A stretch of 64,000 nucleotides of DNA from Streptomyces sp. 2114.4. Lineage in GTDB: Bacteria; Actinomycetota; Actinomycetes; Streptomycetales; Streptomycetaceae. Position numbers and translations under genes: made by a program. The notes beneath the pieces were generated by a model. That model saw nothing but the letters and a program-made list of their open reading frames with translations. It made no database searches and was not told where the DNA came from. The stretch spans positions 4,898,001 through 4,962,000 of the forward strand of contig NZ_FYEY01000001.1 in the NCBI RefSeq assembly GCF_900187385.1. Direction: 5' to 3'. Below, piece after piece: positions 26,852 through 35,535 of this stretch. Each line of letters begins with the position of its first letter. The first letter of the stretch is position 1.

Positions 26852-27618
26852 CCGACGCACCCGCCACGACCCTGGTCCCGCGCTCCCACGAGCACGGCAT
26901 CACCACCCTCACCCTGGATTCCCCGCACAACCGCAACGCCCTCTCCACCCGCCTGGTCGCCGAACTCGGCCAGGCCCTCGCCGACGCCGCCGCCGACGAC
27001 GCCACCCGCGCCGTCGTGCTCACCCACACCGGCGGCACGTTCTGCGCCGGTGCGGACCTCTCCGAGGCCACCTCGGGCTCGGCGAAGGACGGACCGCTCG
27101 GCCTGGCCCGGCTGCTGCGCAGCATCGTGGCGCTGCCCAAACCGGTCGTCGCCCGGGTCACCGGACACGTCCGGGCCGGGGGCCTCGGCCTGCTCGGCGC
27201 CTGCGACATCTCCGTGGCGGGCCCTGACACCACCTTCGCGTTCACCGAGGCCCGCCTCGGCCTCGCCCCCGCCGTCATCTCCCTGCCGCTTCTGCCGCGC
27301 CTGGACCCGCGCGCCGCGGGCCGCTACTACCTGACCGGCGAGAAGTTCGGCGCGGCGGAGGCGGCCAGGATCGGCCTGGTCACCCTCGCGGCCGACGATG
27401 TCGACACCGGCCTCGCGCCCGTACTGGACGGGCTGCGCAAGGGCTCACCACAGGGCCTGGCCGAGTCGAAGAAGCTGGTCACCGCGGAGGTGCTGGCCGC
27501 CTTCGACCGCGACACCGAAGCGCTCGCCGAACAGTCCGCGCGGCTCTTCGGCTCCGCCGAGGCCCACGAGGGCATGACCGCCTTCCTGGAACGGCGGGCC
27601 CCGGCATGGGCGCGGTGA
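26848..27618 (+). CDS. Enoyl-CoA hydratase/isomerase family protein
   Basis: 256 residues; ATG overlaps the ligase stop (ATGA). Crotonase fold: ITTLTLDSPHNRNALSTRLV, the first oxyanion segment GGTFCAGADLSEAT, the second AGGLGLLGACDISVAGPDTT, and FAFTEARLGLAPAVISLPLL. Of the two hydratase Glu positions, the FTEARLGLAPA segment keeps one acidic residue but the first position (GHVRAGGLGLLGACD) has Leu, so a role other than plain hydration (isomerase, lyase or hydrolase) is possible. It would act after the ligase and dehydrogenase in acyl-CoA breakdown (inference). Confidence 0.88.
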   Translation: MTDAPATTLVPRSHEHGITTLTLDSPHNRNALSTRLVAELGQALADAAADDATRAVVLTHTGGTFCAGADLSEATSGSAKDGPLGLARLLRSIVALPKPVVARVTGHVRAGGLGLLGACDISVAGPDTTFAFTEARLGLAPAVISLPLLPRLDPRAAGRYYLTGEKFGAAEAARIGLVTLAADDVDTGLAPVLDGLRKGSPQGLAESKKLVTAEVLAAFDRDTEALAEQSARLFGSAEAHEGMTAFLERRAPAWAR

Positions 27619-28229
27619 CCCCGGCCCGCGGCCCCAAACAGCCCCAGCAGGAACGCAGCCGCGCCACCCGCCTCAAACTGCTGGAGGCCGCCGTCTCCTG
27701 CCTCGCCGAGCGCGGCTGGAGCGGCAGCACGGTCTCCGTGGTCGCCGAGCGCGCCGGCGTCTCGCGGGGTGCGGCGCAGCACCACTTCCGCACCCGCGAA
27801 GACCTCTTCACCGCGGCCGTCGAGCACGTCGCCGAGAAGCGGCAGGGCGCGGTCAAGGCCGTCGCCCGCAATCTGCCGCCGGCCGGCTCGGTGGCCCGCA
27901 CCTGGATCATCGTCGAGGAGCTGGTCGGCCTCTACACGGGCCCGCTGTTCCGCGCCGCCCTCCACCTGTGGGTCGCCGCCTCCGACGAGGAGCAGCTACG
28001 CGACCGGGTCACCGCCCTGGAGGCCAAGGTCGGCCGCGAGGCGCACCGCACGGCGGTGGCCCTGCTCGACGCCGACGAGGCGGTGCCCGGCGTCCGGGAA
28101 ACGGTCCAGGGACTGCTCGACATGGCCCGGGGCCTCGGCCTCGCCAATCTGTTGACGGACGACACGACCCGTCGCGATCGGGTGGTCGAGCAATGGGCCA
28201 AGATCATCGATGGTCTCCTGGCCCGGTAG
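27606..28229 (+). CDS. TetR-family regulator of the acyl-CoA operons
   Basis: 207 residues from ATG 27606; a GTG at 27615 that overlaps the hydratase stop is the alternative. The HTH is at residues ~20-65 (RATRLKLLEAAVSCLAERGW, VSVVAERAGVSRGAAQHHFR), followed by a ligand domain (FRAALHLWVAASDEEQLRDR). The AQHHFRTREDL variant is common in TetR proteins of acyl-CoA and terpenoid pathways. Position at the end of the ligase operon and the duplicated operator upstream of both operons suggest it represses both until an acyl-CoA is present (inference). Confidence 0.9.
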   Translation: MGAVTPARGPKQPQQERSRATRLKLLEAAVSCLAERGWSGSTVSVVAERAGVSRGAAQHHFRTREDLFTAAVEHVAEKRQGAVKAVARNLPPAGSVARTWIIVEELVGLYTGPLFRAALHLWVAASDEEQLRDRVTALEAKVGREAHRTAVALLDADEAVPGVRETVQGLLDMARGLGLANLLTDDTTRRDRVVEQWAKIIDGLLAR

Positions 28230-28237
28230 GGCGCCGC

Positions 28238-28307
28238 CCCACGTTGTCGGCGGGCCCGCCGCAGGAGTCACAGCCAGAAACCCCGGCGGGAAAGCCGACA
28301 ACGTGGG
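28238..28307. terminator. Nested inverted repeat between convergent genes
   Basis: Perfect 14-base arms CCCACGTTGTCGGC (28238-28251) and GCCGACAACGTGGG (28294-28307), 42 bases apart, with a second inner pair CCCGCCG / CGGCGGG. It lies between the TetR and citrate synthase genes and would stop transcription from both sides. Confidence 0.75.
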
Positions 28308-28321
28308 AAGGCGGCCAGGAC

Positions 28322-29425
28322 TCACCGGGGAGCGATGTCCCCGTACCCCGCGATCTCCTGCGGGCTCCGCGCCGCCGGCCCCACATACCGGGCCGACGGC
28401 CGCACCAGCCGGCCCGTCCGCTTCTGCTCCAGGATGTGCGCACTCCAGCCGGCCGTACGGGCGCAGGTGAACATCGAGGTGAACATGTGCGCCGGGACCT
28501 CGGCGAAGTCCAGGACGATGGCCGCCCAGAACTCGACGTTGGTGGCCAGCACCCGGTCGGGACGGCGGCTGCGCAGCTCCTCCAGCGCGGCCTTCTCCAG
28601 GGCCTCGGCGACCTCGAAGCGCGGGGCGTTCAGGTCCCGGGCGGTGCGCCGCAGCACCCGCGCCCGCGGGTCCTCGGCGCGGTAGACGCGGTGGCCGAAG
28701 CCCATCAGCCGCTCGCCCGCGTCCAGCGCCCGCCGGACGTACGCGGAGGCGTCGCCGGACCGTTCGATCTCCTCGATCATGCCGAGGACCCGGGACGGCG
28801 CGCCGCCGTGCAGCGGGCCGGACATCGCGCCGACCGCGCCGGACAGCGCGGCCGCCACGTCCGCGCCCGTGGAGGCGATGGACCGGGCGGTGAAGGTGGA
28901 GGGGTTCATGCCGTGCTCGGCGGCCGAGGTCCAGTAGGCGTCGACGGCCTTGACGTGCTGGGGGTCGGGCTCCCCGCGCCAGCGCTTCATGAAGCGCTCC
29001 ACGATGGTCTCCGCCGTGTCGATCTCCTTCTGCGGCACCATCGGCAGGCCCGGCCCGCGCGCCGACTGGGCCACGTACGACAGGGCCATCACCGCGGCGC
29101 GGGCAAGGTTGTCACGGGCCGTCGCCTCGTCGATGTCCAGCAGCGGCTTCAGGCCCCACACGGGCGCGAGCATGGCGAGCGCCGACTGCACGTCGACCCG
29201 GATGTCACCGGAATGCACGGGAATCGGGAACGGCTCGGCGGGCGGCAGCCCCGGGTTGAAGGCCCCGTCGACCAGCAGCCCCCAGACGTTTCCGAAGGAC
29301 ACCTTCCCGACGAGGTCTTCGATGTCGACCCCGCGGTAGCGGAGCGAGCCGCCTTCCTTATCCGGTTCGGCGATCTCCGTCTCGAACGCGATGATTCCCT
29401 CGAGTCCGGGTACGAAGTCGGACAT
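28322..29425 (-). CDS. Citrate synthase-like protein (citrate synthase 2 type)
   Basis: 367 residues from ATG 29425 (GAGGAG seven bases upstream). Catalytic groups are visible: the first His in SAAEHGMNPSTFTARSIAST, the second in GAMSGPLHGGAPSRVLGMIE, then GFGHRVYRAEDPRARVLR and the acid in the NVEFWAAIVLDFAEVPAHMF region. It condenses acetyl-CoA (or propionyl-CoA, for the methylcitrate type) with oxaloacetate. ~370 residues is the short, Gram-positive form. Streptomyces have several such genes; this is the one beside pdxH. Cytoplasmic. Confidence 0.9.
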   Translation of the reverse strand: MSDFVPGLEGIIAFETEIAEPDKEGGSLRYRGVDIEDLVGKVSFGNVWGLLVDGAFNPGLPPAEPFPIPVHSGDIRVDVQSALAMLAPVWGLKPLLDIDEATARDNLARAAVMALSYVAQSARGPGLPMVPQKEIDTAETIVERFMKRWRGEPDPQHVKAVDAYWTSAAEHGMNPSTFTARSIASTGADVAAALSGAVGAMSGPLHGGAPSRVLGMIEEIERSGDASAYVRRALDAGERLMGFGHRVYRAEDPRARVLRRTARDLNAPRFEVAEALEKAALEELRSRRPDRVLATNVEFWAAIVLDFAEVPAHMFTSMFTCARTAGWSAHILEQKRTGRLVRPSARYVGPAARSPQEIAGYGDIAPR

Positions 29426-29838
29426 CAGGCAGCTCCTCAAAATGGGGACGGCAAACGGTCCGTGACCGGCTGCCGTGCGGTCGAGTCTCAGGTCTGCGGT
29501 GCGGTGCCGGTGCGGTTACGCGGCTGCGCCGGGCAGCTCGCGGTCCGTACCGGGCACGCCGGTGATGCCCCGCCAGGGCGCGGGTCACGCGGCGGTGTTG
29601 CCCGCAGTGGGTCAGACCGCGGGCGGGCAGGTGCGGTGTGGTGCGTCCCTTCGGGCCGGACGGACACGATAGCTCTCCCCGTCCGGAGGCCACAGTGGGG
29701 CGCCCCCTCATTCTGGCGGGTCTCCCGCCTGTCAGGAGGGGTGAGACTCGGCACAACGGTCGATCCGCCGACGGGAGGGTTACGGCAGGTCGACGAGGGG
29801 CAGACTTCCGCCCCTCCCGGCTGACCGGGCCGGACCCG
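29426..29838. promoter_or_regulatory. Divergent region between citrate synthase and pdxH
   Basis: 413 bases without a gene. Hairpins GGCGGG-TCT-CCCGCC (29715-29729) and GAGGGGC / GCCCCTC (29795-29801, 29810-29816); the second is 22 bases before the pdxH ATG. No promoter hexamers could be assigned with confidence. Confidence 0.4.
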
Positions 29839-30525
29839 ATGCTGCAAGATGAGGCCGTGCACCCAGCCGAGCCTCATGCCGAGACCCCCGATCCCTCCTC
29901 CATGCGTGCGCACTACCGCGCCGAGGGACTGGTCGAGTCCGACCTCGCCGCCAGTCCCTACAACCAGTTCGCACGCTGGTTCAAGGACGCGACGGTGGCC
30001 GCTCTGCACGAGCCGAACGCCATGGTCGTCTCCACGGCGGACGCCAACGGCCGGCCGAGTTCGCGGACCGTGCTCCTCAAGGCATTCGACGACCGCGGCT
30101 TTGTGTTCTTCACCAACTACAACAGCCGGAAGGGTCGCGAACTGGCCGAAAATCCAGCCATTTCGCTGCTGTTCCCATGGCACCCGCTCGCCCGCCAGGT
30201 GGTGGTGACCGGTACGGCGGAGCGCATCGGCCGGGACGAGACCGCCGCCTACTTCCGCACCCGCCCGCACGGCTCCCAGCTCGGCGCCTGGGCCAGCGAC
30301 CAGTCCGCCCCCGTCGCCTCGCGCGCGGAACTGGAGCAGGCCTACGAGGAATTGGCGGCCCGCTACCCGGAGGGTGAGCAGGTGCCGGCGCCCCCGCACT
30401 GGGGCGGCTACCGGATCGCCGCCGAGACGGTCGAATTCTGGCAGGGCCGGCACAACCGGCTGCACGACCGGCTGCGGTACGTGCGCGAGCACGATTCCTG
30501 GCGGGTGGAGCGCCTGGCGCCCTGA
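29839..30525 (+). CDS. pdxH: Pyridoxamine 5'-phosphate oxidase
   Basis: 228 residues from ATG 29839; a GTG at 29857 has the better GAGG site and is a possible start. Family signatures: FARWFKDATVAALHEPNAMV, VSTADANGRPSSRTVLLKAF, FFTNYNSRKGRELAENPAIS, LLFPWHPLARQVVVTGTAER and the C-terminal WGGYRIAAETVEFWQGRHNR plus LHDRLRYVRE. It oxidises pyridoxamine or pyridoxine phosphate to pyridoxal phosphate with FMN and O2. The RxxxxTVLLK FMN and C-terminal WQGRxxRLHDR substrate motifs are intact. Confidence 0.95.
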   Translation: MLQDEAVHPAEPHAETPDPSSMRAHYRAEGLVESDLAASPYNQFARWFKDATVAALHEPNAMVVSTADANGRPSSRTVLLKAFDDRGFVFFTNYNSRKGRELAENPAISLLFPWHPLARQVVVTGTAERIGRDETAAYFRTRPHGSQLGAWASDQSAPVASRAELEQAYEELAARYPEGEQVPAPPHWGGYRIAAETVEFWQGRHNRLHDRLRYVREHDSWRVERLAP

Positions 30526-30573
30526 CGGCGGGGCCCGGGAGAGAAGACGCGGAGCAGGGGAGAGAACGCAGAC

Positions 30574-30644
30574 GACCCGCGGGCTGCTTCCTCCGCGCTC
30601 GGTGGCGCAGAGGGCCGGTCGGACGAACCGGCAGCCCGCGGGTC
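30574..30644. terminator. Long inverted repeat after pdxH
   Basis: Perfect 14-base arms GACCCGCGGGCTGC (30574-30587) and GCAGCCCGCGGGTC (30631-30644) with a 43-base loop that holds a small CGGT/ACCG pair. Same geometry, different sequence, as the repeat at 28238-28307. The rest of 30645-30938 shows no ORF. Confidence 0.7.
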
Positions 30645-30938
30645 GGGTGACTGCTTGGGATTGGCCGGCTGCGCATCTGCAGTATGCGCTGGTCCGGCGC
30701 TGCACTTCGGGTGAAGCGACGGGCCGCTAGCCCGCAGCCACCTCACGCGTCCGGTGCGAAATCATCTGCCGAACCACCTCCCTTCTCGTGTGCTCCACAC
30801 ATTAGGAAGCCGCCCGGCCGCACACAAGGGAATTTCCCGATAGCAACGATTTCCGCAAACCGGCTGTGGGGTGTGTCACGTTCCAGTTGAATGTTCCCAG
30901 GTGGAGCACGTGCGGCCGGGTTTTCGTAAGGGGTGCCA

Positions 30939-32462
30939 GTGACTGCTTCGTCAGCTTCTTCTGCCTCGTCGGCGGCGCGCTGGCCCGCCGACGACGCCGA
31001 GGACTCGGGTCTGCTCGCCGCACTCCTGGACGGGATGGACGCCGCCCTGGTCGCCTTCGCCGCGGACGGCACGGTCACCCACTGGAACCACGAGGCCGAA
31101 CGCATCCTGGGGTGGACCACCACCGAAGCCGTCGGCCGTACGGGCCTGGCCGGCTGGGCGGTCCGCAAGGAGGACGCCGACGAGATCGACGCCGCCCTCA
31201 CGGCCGCCATGCGCTCCCCGGGCCGCCAGGTGCAGGAGTTCGCCCTGCTGACCAAGGACGGCCACCGCGTGCTCGTCCGTACCCAGGCCTCCGCGGTCCG
31301 CGGACCCGGCGGCCGGGTCGCGGGGGTGTACTGCGCCTTCAGCGAGGTGCACACCCAGATGGACCTGGAGCGGTCCATCGCGCTCAGCGAGGCGCTGTTC
31401 GAGGACGCGTCGTGGGGCGTGGTGCTGATCGACGCCGATCTGCGGCCCGCCGTCGTCAACGCACACGCCGCCCGCGCCCTGGGGGTGGGGCGCACCGCCC
31501 TGCTGGGGCGCCCCCTGGGCGACCTGCTGGCACAGGGCGTCGAGGAGCTGGAGTGCGCCCTGCAGCACGTCCTCGCCGAGGGCGCGCCGCCGGCCGTCGC
31601 CGAGCTGTGGGTGACGCTGCGCTCCGAGGAGGCCGAACTGCCGCGCCGGTGCTGGCGCAGCGGCTTCGTCCGACTGACCTCCCCGCTGGCGGAGGAGCCG
31701 GTGCCGCTGGGCGTGGCCTGGCTCTTCCAGGACGTCACGGCCGCCAAACGCGCCGAGCAGGACAGCTCCCTGCTGCGCTTCCGCGCCCATCAGCTCCACC
31801 GGGCCGGCCGGGCGGCCGCGGACTGCCCGGACCCGGCCGAGGCCGCCGCGGTCCACCTCGACTTCGCCCTCGCGGGCTTCGCCGACCACGGCCTCGTCGA
31901 CCTCGCCGCGACGCCCGCGCCCCAGCCGTACGGGGCCCTCGCCGAGGACGGTCCGTACGAGGACGCCGCCGATGGCGCCTGCGATGCCGCGTCCGACGCT
32001 GTGCGCGATGCCGCCTCCGATGCCGCGTCCGACGAGGAGTCCGACGCGGAGTCCGCAGCGGATACCGGCCGGCGTCCGCGGCGGTCCGCGCCCCGGCTGG
32101 TGCGGATGCTGGCGTCCCCGGCCGGCTCGCCCGGTCCCTCGGAGCGGCTGCCGGCGACCGGGATTCCCACGCCGTACGTGCCGGGGCATCCGGCGCTCCA
32201 GGCGTACGAACGGGGCGGTTCGGTGCGTACCAGCGCCGGTCCCGCTTCGGCCGAGGGCTGGGCGGCCGCCCGCAACTGGCCGGACGGCACCGTGCACGGG
32301 CTGTGCGTGGTGCTGCGCAGCCGGGGGCGCACGCTCGGTGTCGTGACGTTTCTGCGGGCGCCCGCCCGCCGCCCCTTCGACCGCGCCGACGCGGACTACG
32401 CGGAGGAGGTCGCGGCCCGGATCGCCGCGACCCTCGACCTCGCGGGCGCGGCCTCGCTCTGA
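30939..32462 (+). CDS. PAS/GAF-type sensor protein without an output domain
   Basis: 507 residues from GTG 30939 with AAGGGG five bases upstream. PAS module 1 covers ~20-140 (LLDGMDAALVAFAADGTVTH, WNHEAERILGWTTTEAVGRT), PAS-like module 2 ~145-285 (FEDASWGVVLIDADLRPAVV), and a GAF-like C-terminal part ends VAARIAATLDLAGA. Between them lies an acidic DA/SD-rich stretch from a degenerate repeat (31960-32065). SpoIIE-type phosphatases in Streptomyces begin the same way, but no phosphatase or kinase domain follows. Probably a ligand or redox sensor acting through a partner protein. Confidence 0.75.
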   Translation: MTASSASSASSAARWPADDAEDSGLLAALLDGMDAALVAFAADGTVTHWNHEAERILGWTTTEAVGRTGLAGWAVRKEDADEIDAALTAAMRSPGRQVQEFALLTKDGHRVLVRTQASAVRGPGGRVAGVYCAFSEVHTQMDLERSIALSEALFEDASWGVVLIDADLRPAVVNAHAARALGVGRTALLGRPLGDLLAQGVEELECALQHVLAEGAPPAVAELWVTLRSEEAELPRRCWRSGFVRLTSPLAEEPVPLGVAWLFQDVTAAKRAEQDSSLLRFRAHQLHRAGRAAADCPDPAEAAAVHLDFALAGFADHGLVDLAATPAPQPYGALAEDGPYEDAADGACDAASDAVRDAASDAASDEESDAESAADTGRRPRRSAPRLVRMLASPAGSPGPSERLPATGIPTPYVPGHPALQAYERGGSVRTSAGPASAEGWAAARNWPDGTVHGLCVVLRSRGRTLGVVTFLRAPARRPFDRADADYAEEVAARIAATLDLAGAASL

Positions 32463-32488
32463 GCGGACGGCTCCGGGGCGGGCCGTCG

Positions 32489-33256
32489 CTACTGCCGGTA
32501 GAAGATCCGGTCCGCGTACTCGCTCATCACCCGGGCGTTCCAGTCGTGCCCGCCGTCGACGTTCCCCGAGCGCAGCAGCGGCGGGTCGATGCCCCGCTCG
32601 GCGAGGGTGCCCGCGGCCGTCGCCACCATGGCCTGCATGATCGTGCTGGTGACGACGGTGGAGGCGGGCGCGAACGGCGCGTCGATGCCCGGCAGCGTCA
32701 ACTCCGCGTCGCCGACCGGGATCCGGCTGTCCAGCACCAGGTCGCAGTGGTCCTTGAGGAAGCCGCCGGAGGCGTGCCGGGACGTGGTCGCGGCCGCGTA
32801 CGCCACCGAGGTCACGCCGATGACCTTGATGCCGAGGGCGCGGGCTTTTTGCGCCATCTCGACGGGCAGCGCGTTCCGGCCGGAGAGCGAGATGATCACC
32901 AGCACATCGCCCGCCTCCAGCGGGCTGGTGTCCAGGACGGCCCCGGCCAGCCCGTCGACCCGCTCCAGGGCGCTGCCGAGTGTCGCGGGCCGTACGTCCA
33001 CGCCGACCACGCCCGGTACGGACAGCAGATTCATGATCGCCAGGCCGCCCGCGCGGTAGACGGTGTCCTGCGCGGGGAGGGAGGAGTGCCCGGCGCCGAA
33101 GGAGAAGACCCGGCCGCCCGCCGCGACGGCGTCCGCGATCAGCTGCCCGGCCGCGGTGATCCGGTCGCCCTCGTCGTCGCGGACCTGCCGCAGCAGGTCG
33201 ATCGCGGCGTCGAAGAAATCCCCGGCCAGCCGGTCGCTCCGGTCGCTCTCAGCCAT
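32489..33256 (-). CDS. SIS-domain protein (UPF0309)
   Basis: 255 residues from ATG 33256; the longer ORF start lacks a ribosome site. One SIS domain: QLIADAVAAGGRVFSFGAGH, then AGDVLVIISLSGRNALPVEM and KARALGIKVIGVTSVAYAAA, with a dimer-type C-terminus (VDGGHDWNARVMSEYADRIF). SIS proteins bind phosphosugars; this uncharacterised group is found in actinobacteria and bacilli and is called a sugar isomerase or transcriptional-regulator relative. It has no HTH. The gene is divergent from dmdR1, an arrangement I recall from S. coelicolor as well. Confidence 0.85.
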   Translation of the reverse strand: MAESDRSDRLAGDFFDAAIDLLRQVRDDEGDRITAAGQLIADAVAAGGRVFSFGAGHSSLPAQDTVYRAGGLAIMNLLSVPGVVGVDVRPATLGSALERVDGLAGAVLDTSPLEAGDVLVIISLSGRNALPVEMAQKARALGIKVIGVTSVAYAAATTSRHASGGFLKDHCDLVLDSRIPVGDAELTLPGIDAPFAPASTVVTSTIMQAMVATAAGTLAERGIDPPLLRSGNVDGGHDWNARVMSEYADRIFYRQ

Positions 33257-33470
33257 GGACGCGGGCCCCTCTCGTCGGGCCGCGCCGTTCGGCGCGGCGC
33301 ACGGCGCATCTCGTCGTATCTGATCAGTGGCGCGGATCACGTTGCGGTCCGGAACGGTGCCCTGTCAATACGGCCGTGGGGGGACGGTCCGGAGACGAGG
33401 AGGCACCGTTGTCGGTGGGATGCGTCAGAATTGAGTTCAGGGCCACCGCACCACACATCAAGGGGCACGC

Positions 33471-34163
33471 ATGTCCGGACTGATCGACACCACGGAGATG
33501 TATCTCCGCACCATCCTCGAACTCGAAGAGGAAGGTGTGGTGCCCATGCGGGCCCGCATCGCGGAGCGGCTGGAACAGAGCGGCCCGACGGTGAGCCAGA
33601 CGGTCGCGCGCATGGAGCGGGACGGGCTGCTGACGGTCGCGGGTGACCGGCATCTGGAGCTGACGGAGGAGGGCCGGCGGCTCGCGACGCGGGTGATGCG
33701 CAAGCACCGCCTCGCCGAGTGCCTGCTCGTCGACGTCATCGGGCTCGAATGGGAGCAGGTGCACGCCGAGGCGTGCCGCTGGGAGCACGTGATGAGCGAG
33801 GCGGTCGAGCGCCGCGTCGTGGAGCTGCTGCGGCATCCGACGGAGTCGCCGTACGGCAACCCCATCCCGGGGCTGGAAGAGCTCGGCGAGACGGCCGGGG
33901 GCGACCCGTTCCTGGACGCCGGGATGGTGAGCCTGATGGATCTGGACGCCGGGGCCGACGGCAAGACGGCCGTGGTGCGCCGGATCGGCGAGCCGATCCA
34001 GGCGGACGCCCAGCTGATGTACACCCTCCGGCGGGCCGGTGTGCAGCCGGGCGCGGTGGTGAGCGTGACGGAGTCCTCCGCCGGGGTGCTGGTCGGCAGC
34101 AGCGGCGAGGCCGCCGAGCTGGACTCCGAGATCGCCGCCCATGTGTTTGTCGCCAAGCGCTGA
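33471..34163 (+). CDS. dmdR1: Iron-dependent repressor DmdR1 (DtxR family)
   Basis: 230 residues from ATG 33471 (AAGGGG five bases upstream). Order of domains: winged HTH (LIDTTEMYLRTILELEEEGV, LEQSGPTVSQTVARMERDGL), dimerisation/metal region (HRLAECLLVDVIGLEWEQVH, CRWEHVMSE) with Met/Cys/Glu/His ligands of the DtxR type (the CxxxHVMSE segment), and a C-terminal SH3-like domain (GAVVSVTESSAGVLVGSSGE). It represses siderophore and other iron genes when loaded with Fe(II). Length equals S. coelicolor DmdR1. No clear iron box is present in its own promoter. An antisense ORF covers the gene (see findings). Confidence 0.93.
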   Translation: MSGLIDTTEMYLRTILELEEEGVVPMRARIAERLEQSGPTVSQTVARMERDGLLTVAGDRHLELTEEGRRLATRVMRKHRLAECLLVDVIGLEWEQVHAEACRWEHVMSEAVERRVVELLRHPTESPYGNPIPGLEELGETAGGDPFLDAGMVSLMDLDAGADGKTAVVRRIGEPIQADAQLMYTLRRAGVQPGAVVSVTESSAGVLVGSSGEAAELDSEIAAHVFVAKR

Positions 34164-34214
34164 AAGCAGTTTCAGCCTCTTTCTTTTCGGCGCTTCCTGC
34201 CGAAGCCACCCCCG

Positions 34215-34254
34215 GAGCCCGCTGAACTGCGCCGATGCGCCGCTCAGCGGGCTC
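34215..34254 (+). terminator. Hairpin after dmdR1
   Basis: Perfect 11-base arms GAGCCCGCTGA (34215-34225) and TCAGCGGGCTC (34244-34254), 52 bases after the stop. Confidence 0.7.
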
Positions 34255-34394
34255 GGCAAGTTCTTTCCGGTTGAACGGACTTGTGCGAATCCGTGCGATA
34301 CGGCCGGTCTCGTGTCACGCTGACGCATGGCCATGCATCGGCCTGTCCTGGCCGGGGAGGGGGTTCGGATGCATCCACGTATGACGGAGACAGT

Positions 34395-34428
34395 CAGGGC
34401 CCCGGCGCTGCGAGCAGCCGGGGCCCTG
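34395..34428. terminator. Second hairpin in the dmdR1-hydrolase gap
   Basis: Perfect 12-base arms CAGGGCCCCGGC (34395-34406) and GCCGGGGCCCTG (34417-34428), ten-base loop. Confidence 0.65.
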
Positions 34429-34620
34429 CCTCCCCATGTCCCCCACCCAAGACCCGGAGCCCCGAGCTCCCAGGGTCTTCCCCCACGGGCCCCCTTCCCG
34501 GTAGGGCCCGCCTCCCGGCAGATGTCTCCCCGTGGCGGGCGCGGCCAATCCTTGAGTGAGGTCACTCGAACGAGGGGTATTGCGCGCCGAAACGGTGCGT
34601 TCGAATAGAGGTTCGATAGT

Positions 34621-35535
34621 GTGGAGCTGCTCAAGGGACGATTGGGGGTGCCAAGGCACATGGTGCAGCGCATCGATGTCACAGGGGCCGGCGGTGTAGG
34701 CCTCGCCGCCTGGGAATTCACCGACCCGCCCAAGATCGGCGGCGGGCTGGAGGAGAGCGAGCAACGGCCTGGCGTACTCCTGCTCCATGGCCTGATGGGC
34801 CGCGCCTCGCACTGGGCGGCCACCGCGCGCCGCCTGAGCGCGCGCCACCGCCCCGTCGCGCTGGACCAGCGGGGCCACGGCCGCAGCGAGAAGCCCGCCG
34901 AGGGGCCGTACGACCGCGAGGCGTACGTCGATGACGCCATCGCGGCCATCGAGCAGCTCGGTCTCGCCCCGGCCGCCCTTGTCGGGCACGCCATGGGCGC
35001 CCTGACGGCGTGGCAGTTAGCGGCTCGAAGACCGGATCTGGTCAGTGCGCTGGTCATCTGCGATATGCGGGCCTCGGCGCTCGGGGCGGCCTCGCAGCGT
35101 GAATGGACCGAATGGTTCCGGTCCTGGCCGGTGCCGTTCGCCACCCTCGCGGATGTCCGCAAGTGGTTCGGCGAGGACGATCCGACGCTGGAGCGGCCCA
35201 GACCCGCCCGCGGCGAATTCTTCGCCGAGGTGATGGCCGAGCGCGCCGACGGCTGGCGCCCGGTCTTCTCCCGTCGGCAGATGCTCATCGCCCGCGAGAC
35301 CTGGGTGCATGACGCCCATTGGGAAGAGCTCGCCCAGGTCCCGTGCCCGACGCTGGTCGTCCGCGGCCTCGATGCCGAACTGGGCCGTGCCGAGGCCATG
35401 GAGATGGTCCGGGTACTGCCGCGCGGCGCCTACGCCGAAATCCCCGACGCCGGCCATTTGCTCCCCTGGGAACAACCCGACGCCTGGTGCGCCGCGATCG
35501 AGCCCTTTCTCCGTACGGCCACGATGCCCGGCTGA
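34621..35535 (+). CDS. Alpha/beta-hydrolase fold protein lacking the nucleophile serine, with a TTA codon
   Basis: 304 residues from GTG 34621; ATG 34660 is an alternative. Neither has a good ribosome site. The fold is clear: oxyanion segment RPGVLLLHGLMGRASHW, VALDQRGHGRSEKP, then the nucleophile elbow, late acid in LVVRGLDAELGRAEAM and catalytic-type His in IPDAGHLLPWEQP. The elbow reads GHAMG: Ala124 (codon GCC at 34990-34992) replaces the serine of GHSMG, so ordinary ester hydrolysis or haloperoxidase chemistry is unlikely. Leu133 is TTA (35017-35019), implying bldA control. Perhaps a binding protein or lyase-like enzyme. Apparently monocistronic. Confidence 0.8.
   Translation: MELLKGRLGVPRHMVQRIDVTGAGGVGLAAWEFTDPPKIGGGLEESEQRPGVLLLHGLMGRASHWAATARRLSARHRPVALDQRGHGRSEKPAEGPYDREAYVDDAIAAIEQLGLAPAALVGHAMGALTAWQLAARRPDLVSALVICDMRASALGAASQREWTEWFRSWPVPFATLADVRKWFGEDDPTLERPRPARGEFFAEVMAERADGWRPVFSRRQMLIARETWVHDAHWEELAQVPCPTLVVRGLDAELGRAEAMEMVRVLPRGAYAEIPDAGHLLPWEQPDAWCAAIEPFLRTATMPG

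Larger units (their letters stand above)
34164..34620. other. Gap between dmdR1 and the hydrolase: two hairpins and a promoter region
   Basis: Two terminator hairpins (listed separately) and, at 34555-34620, direct repeats of CGAACG/TTCGAAT/TTCGATA type just before the hydrolase start. No ORF accepted. Confidence 0.45.

Noticed and set aside
30743..31747. 334-codon minus-strand ORF over the PAS gene
   Set aside because: Ser/Ala/Arg-rich antisense; the PAS and GAF motifs on the plus strand are convincing.
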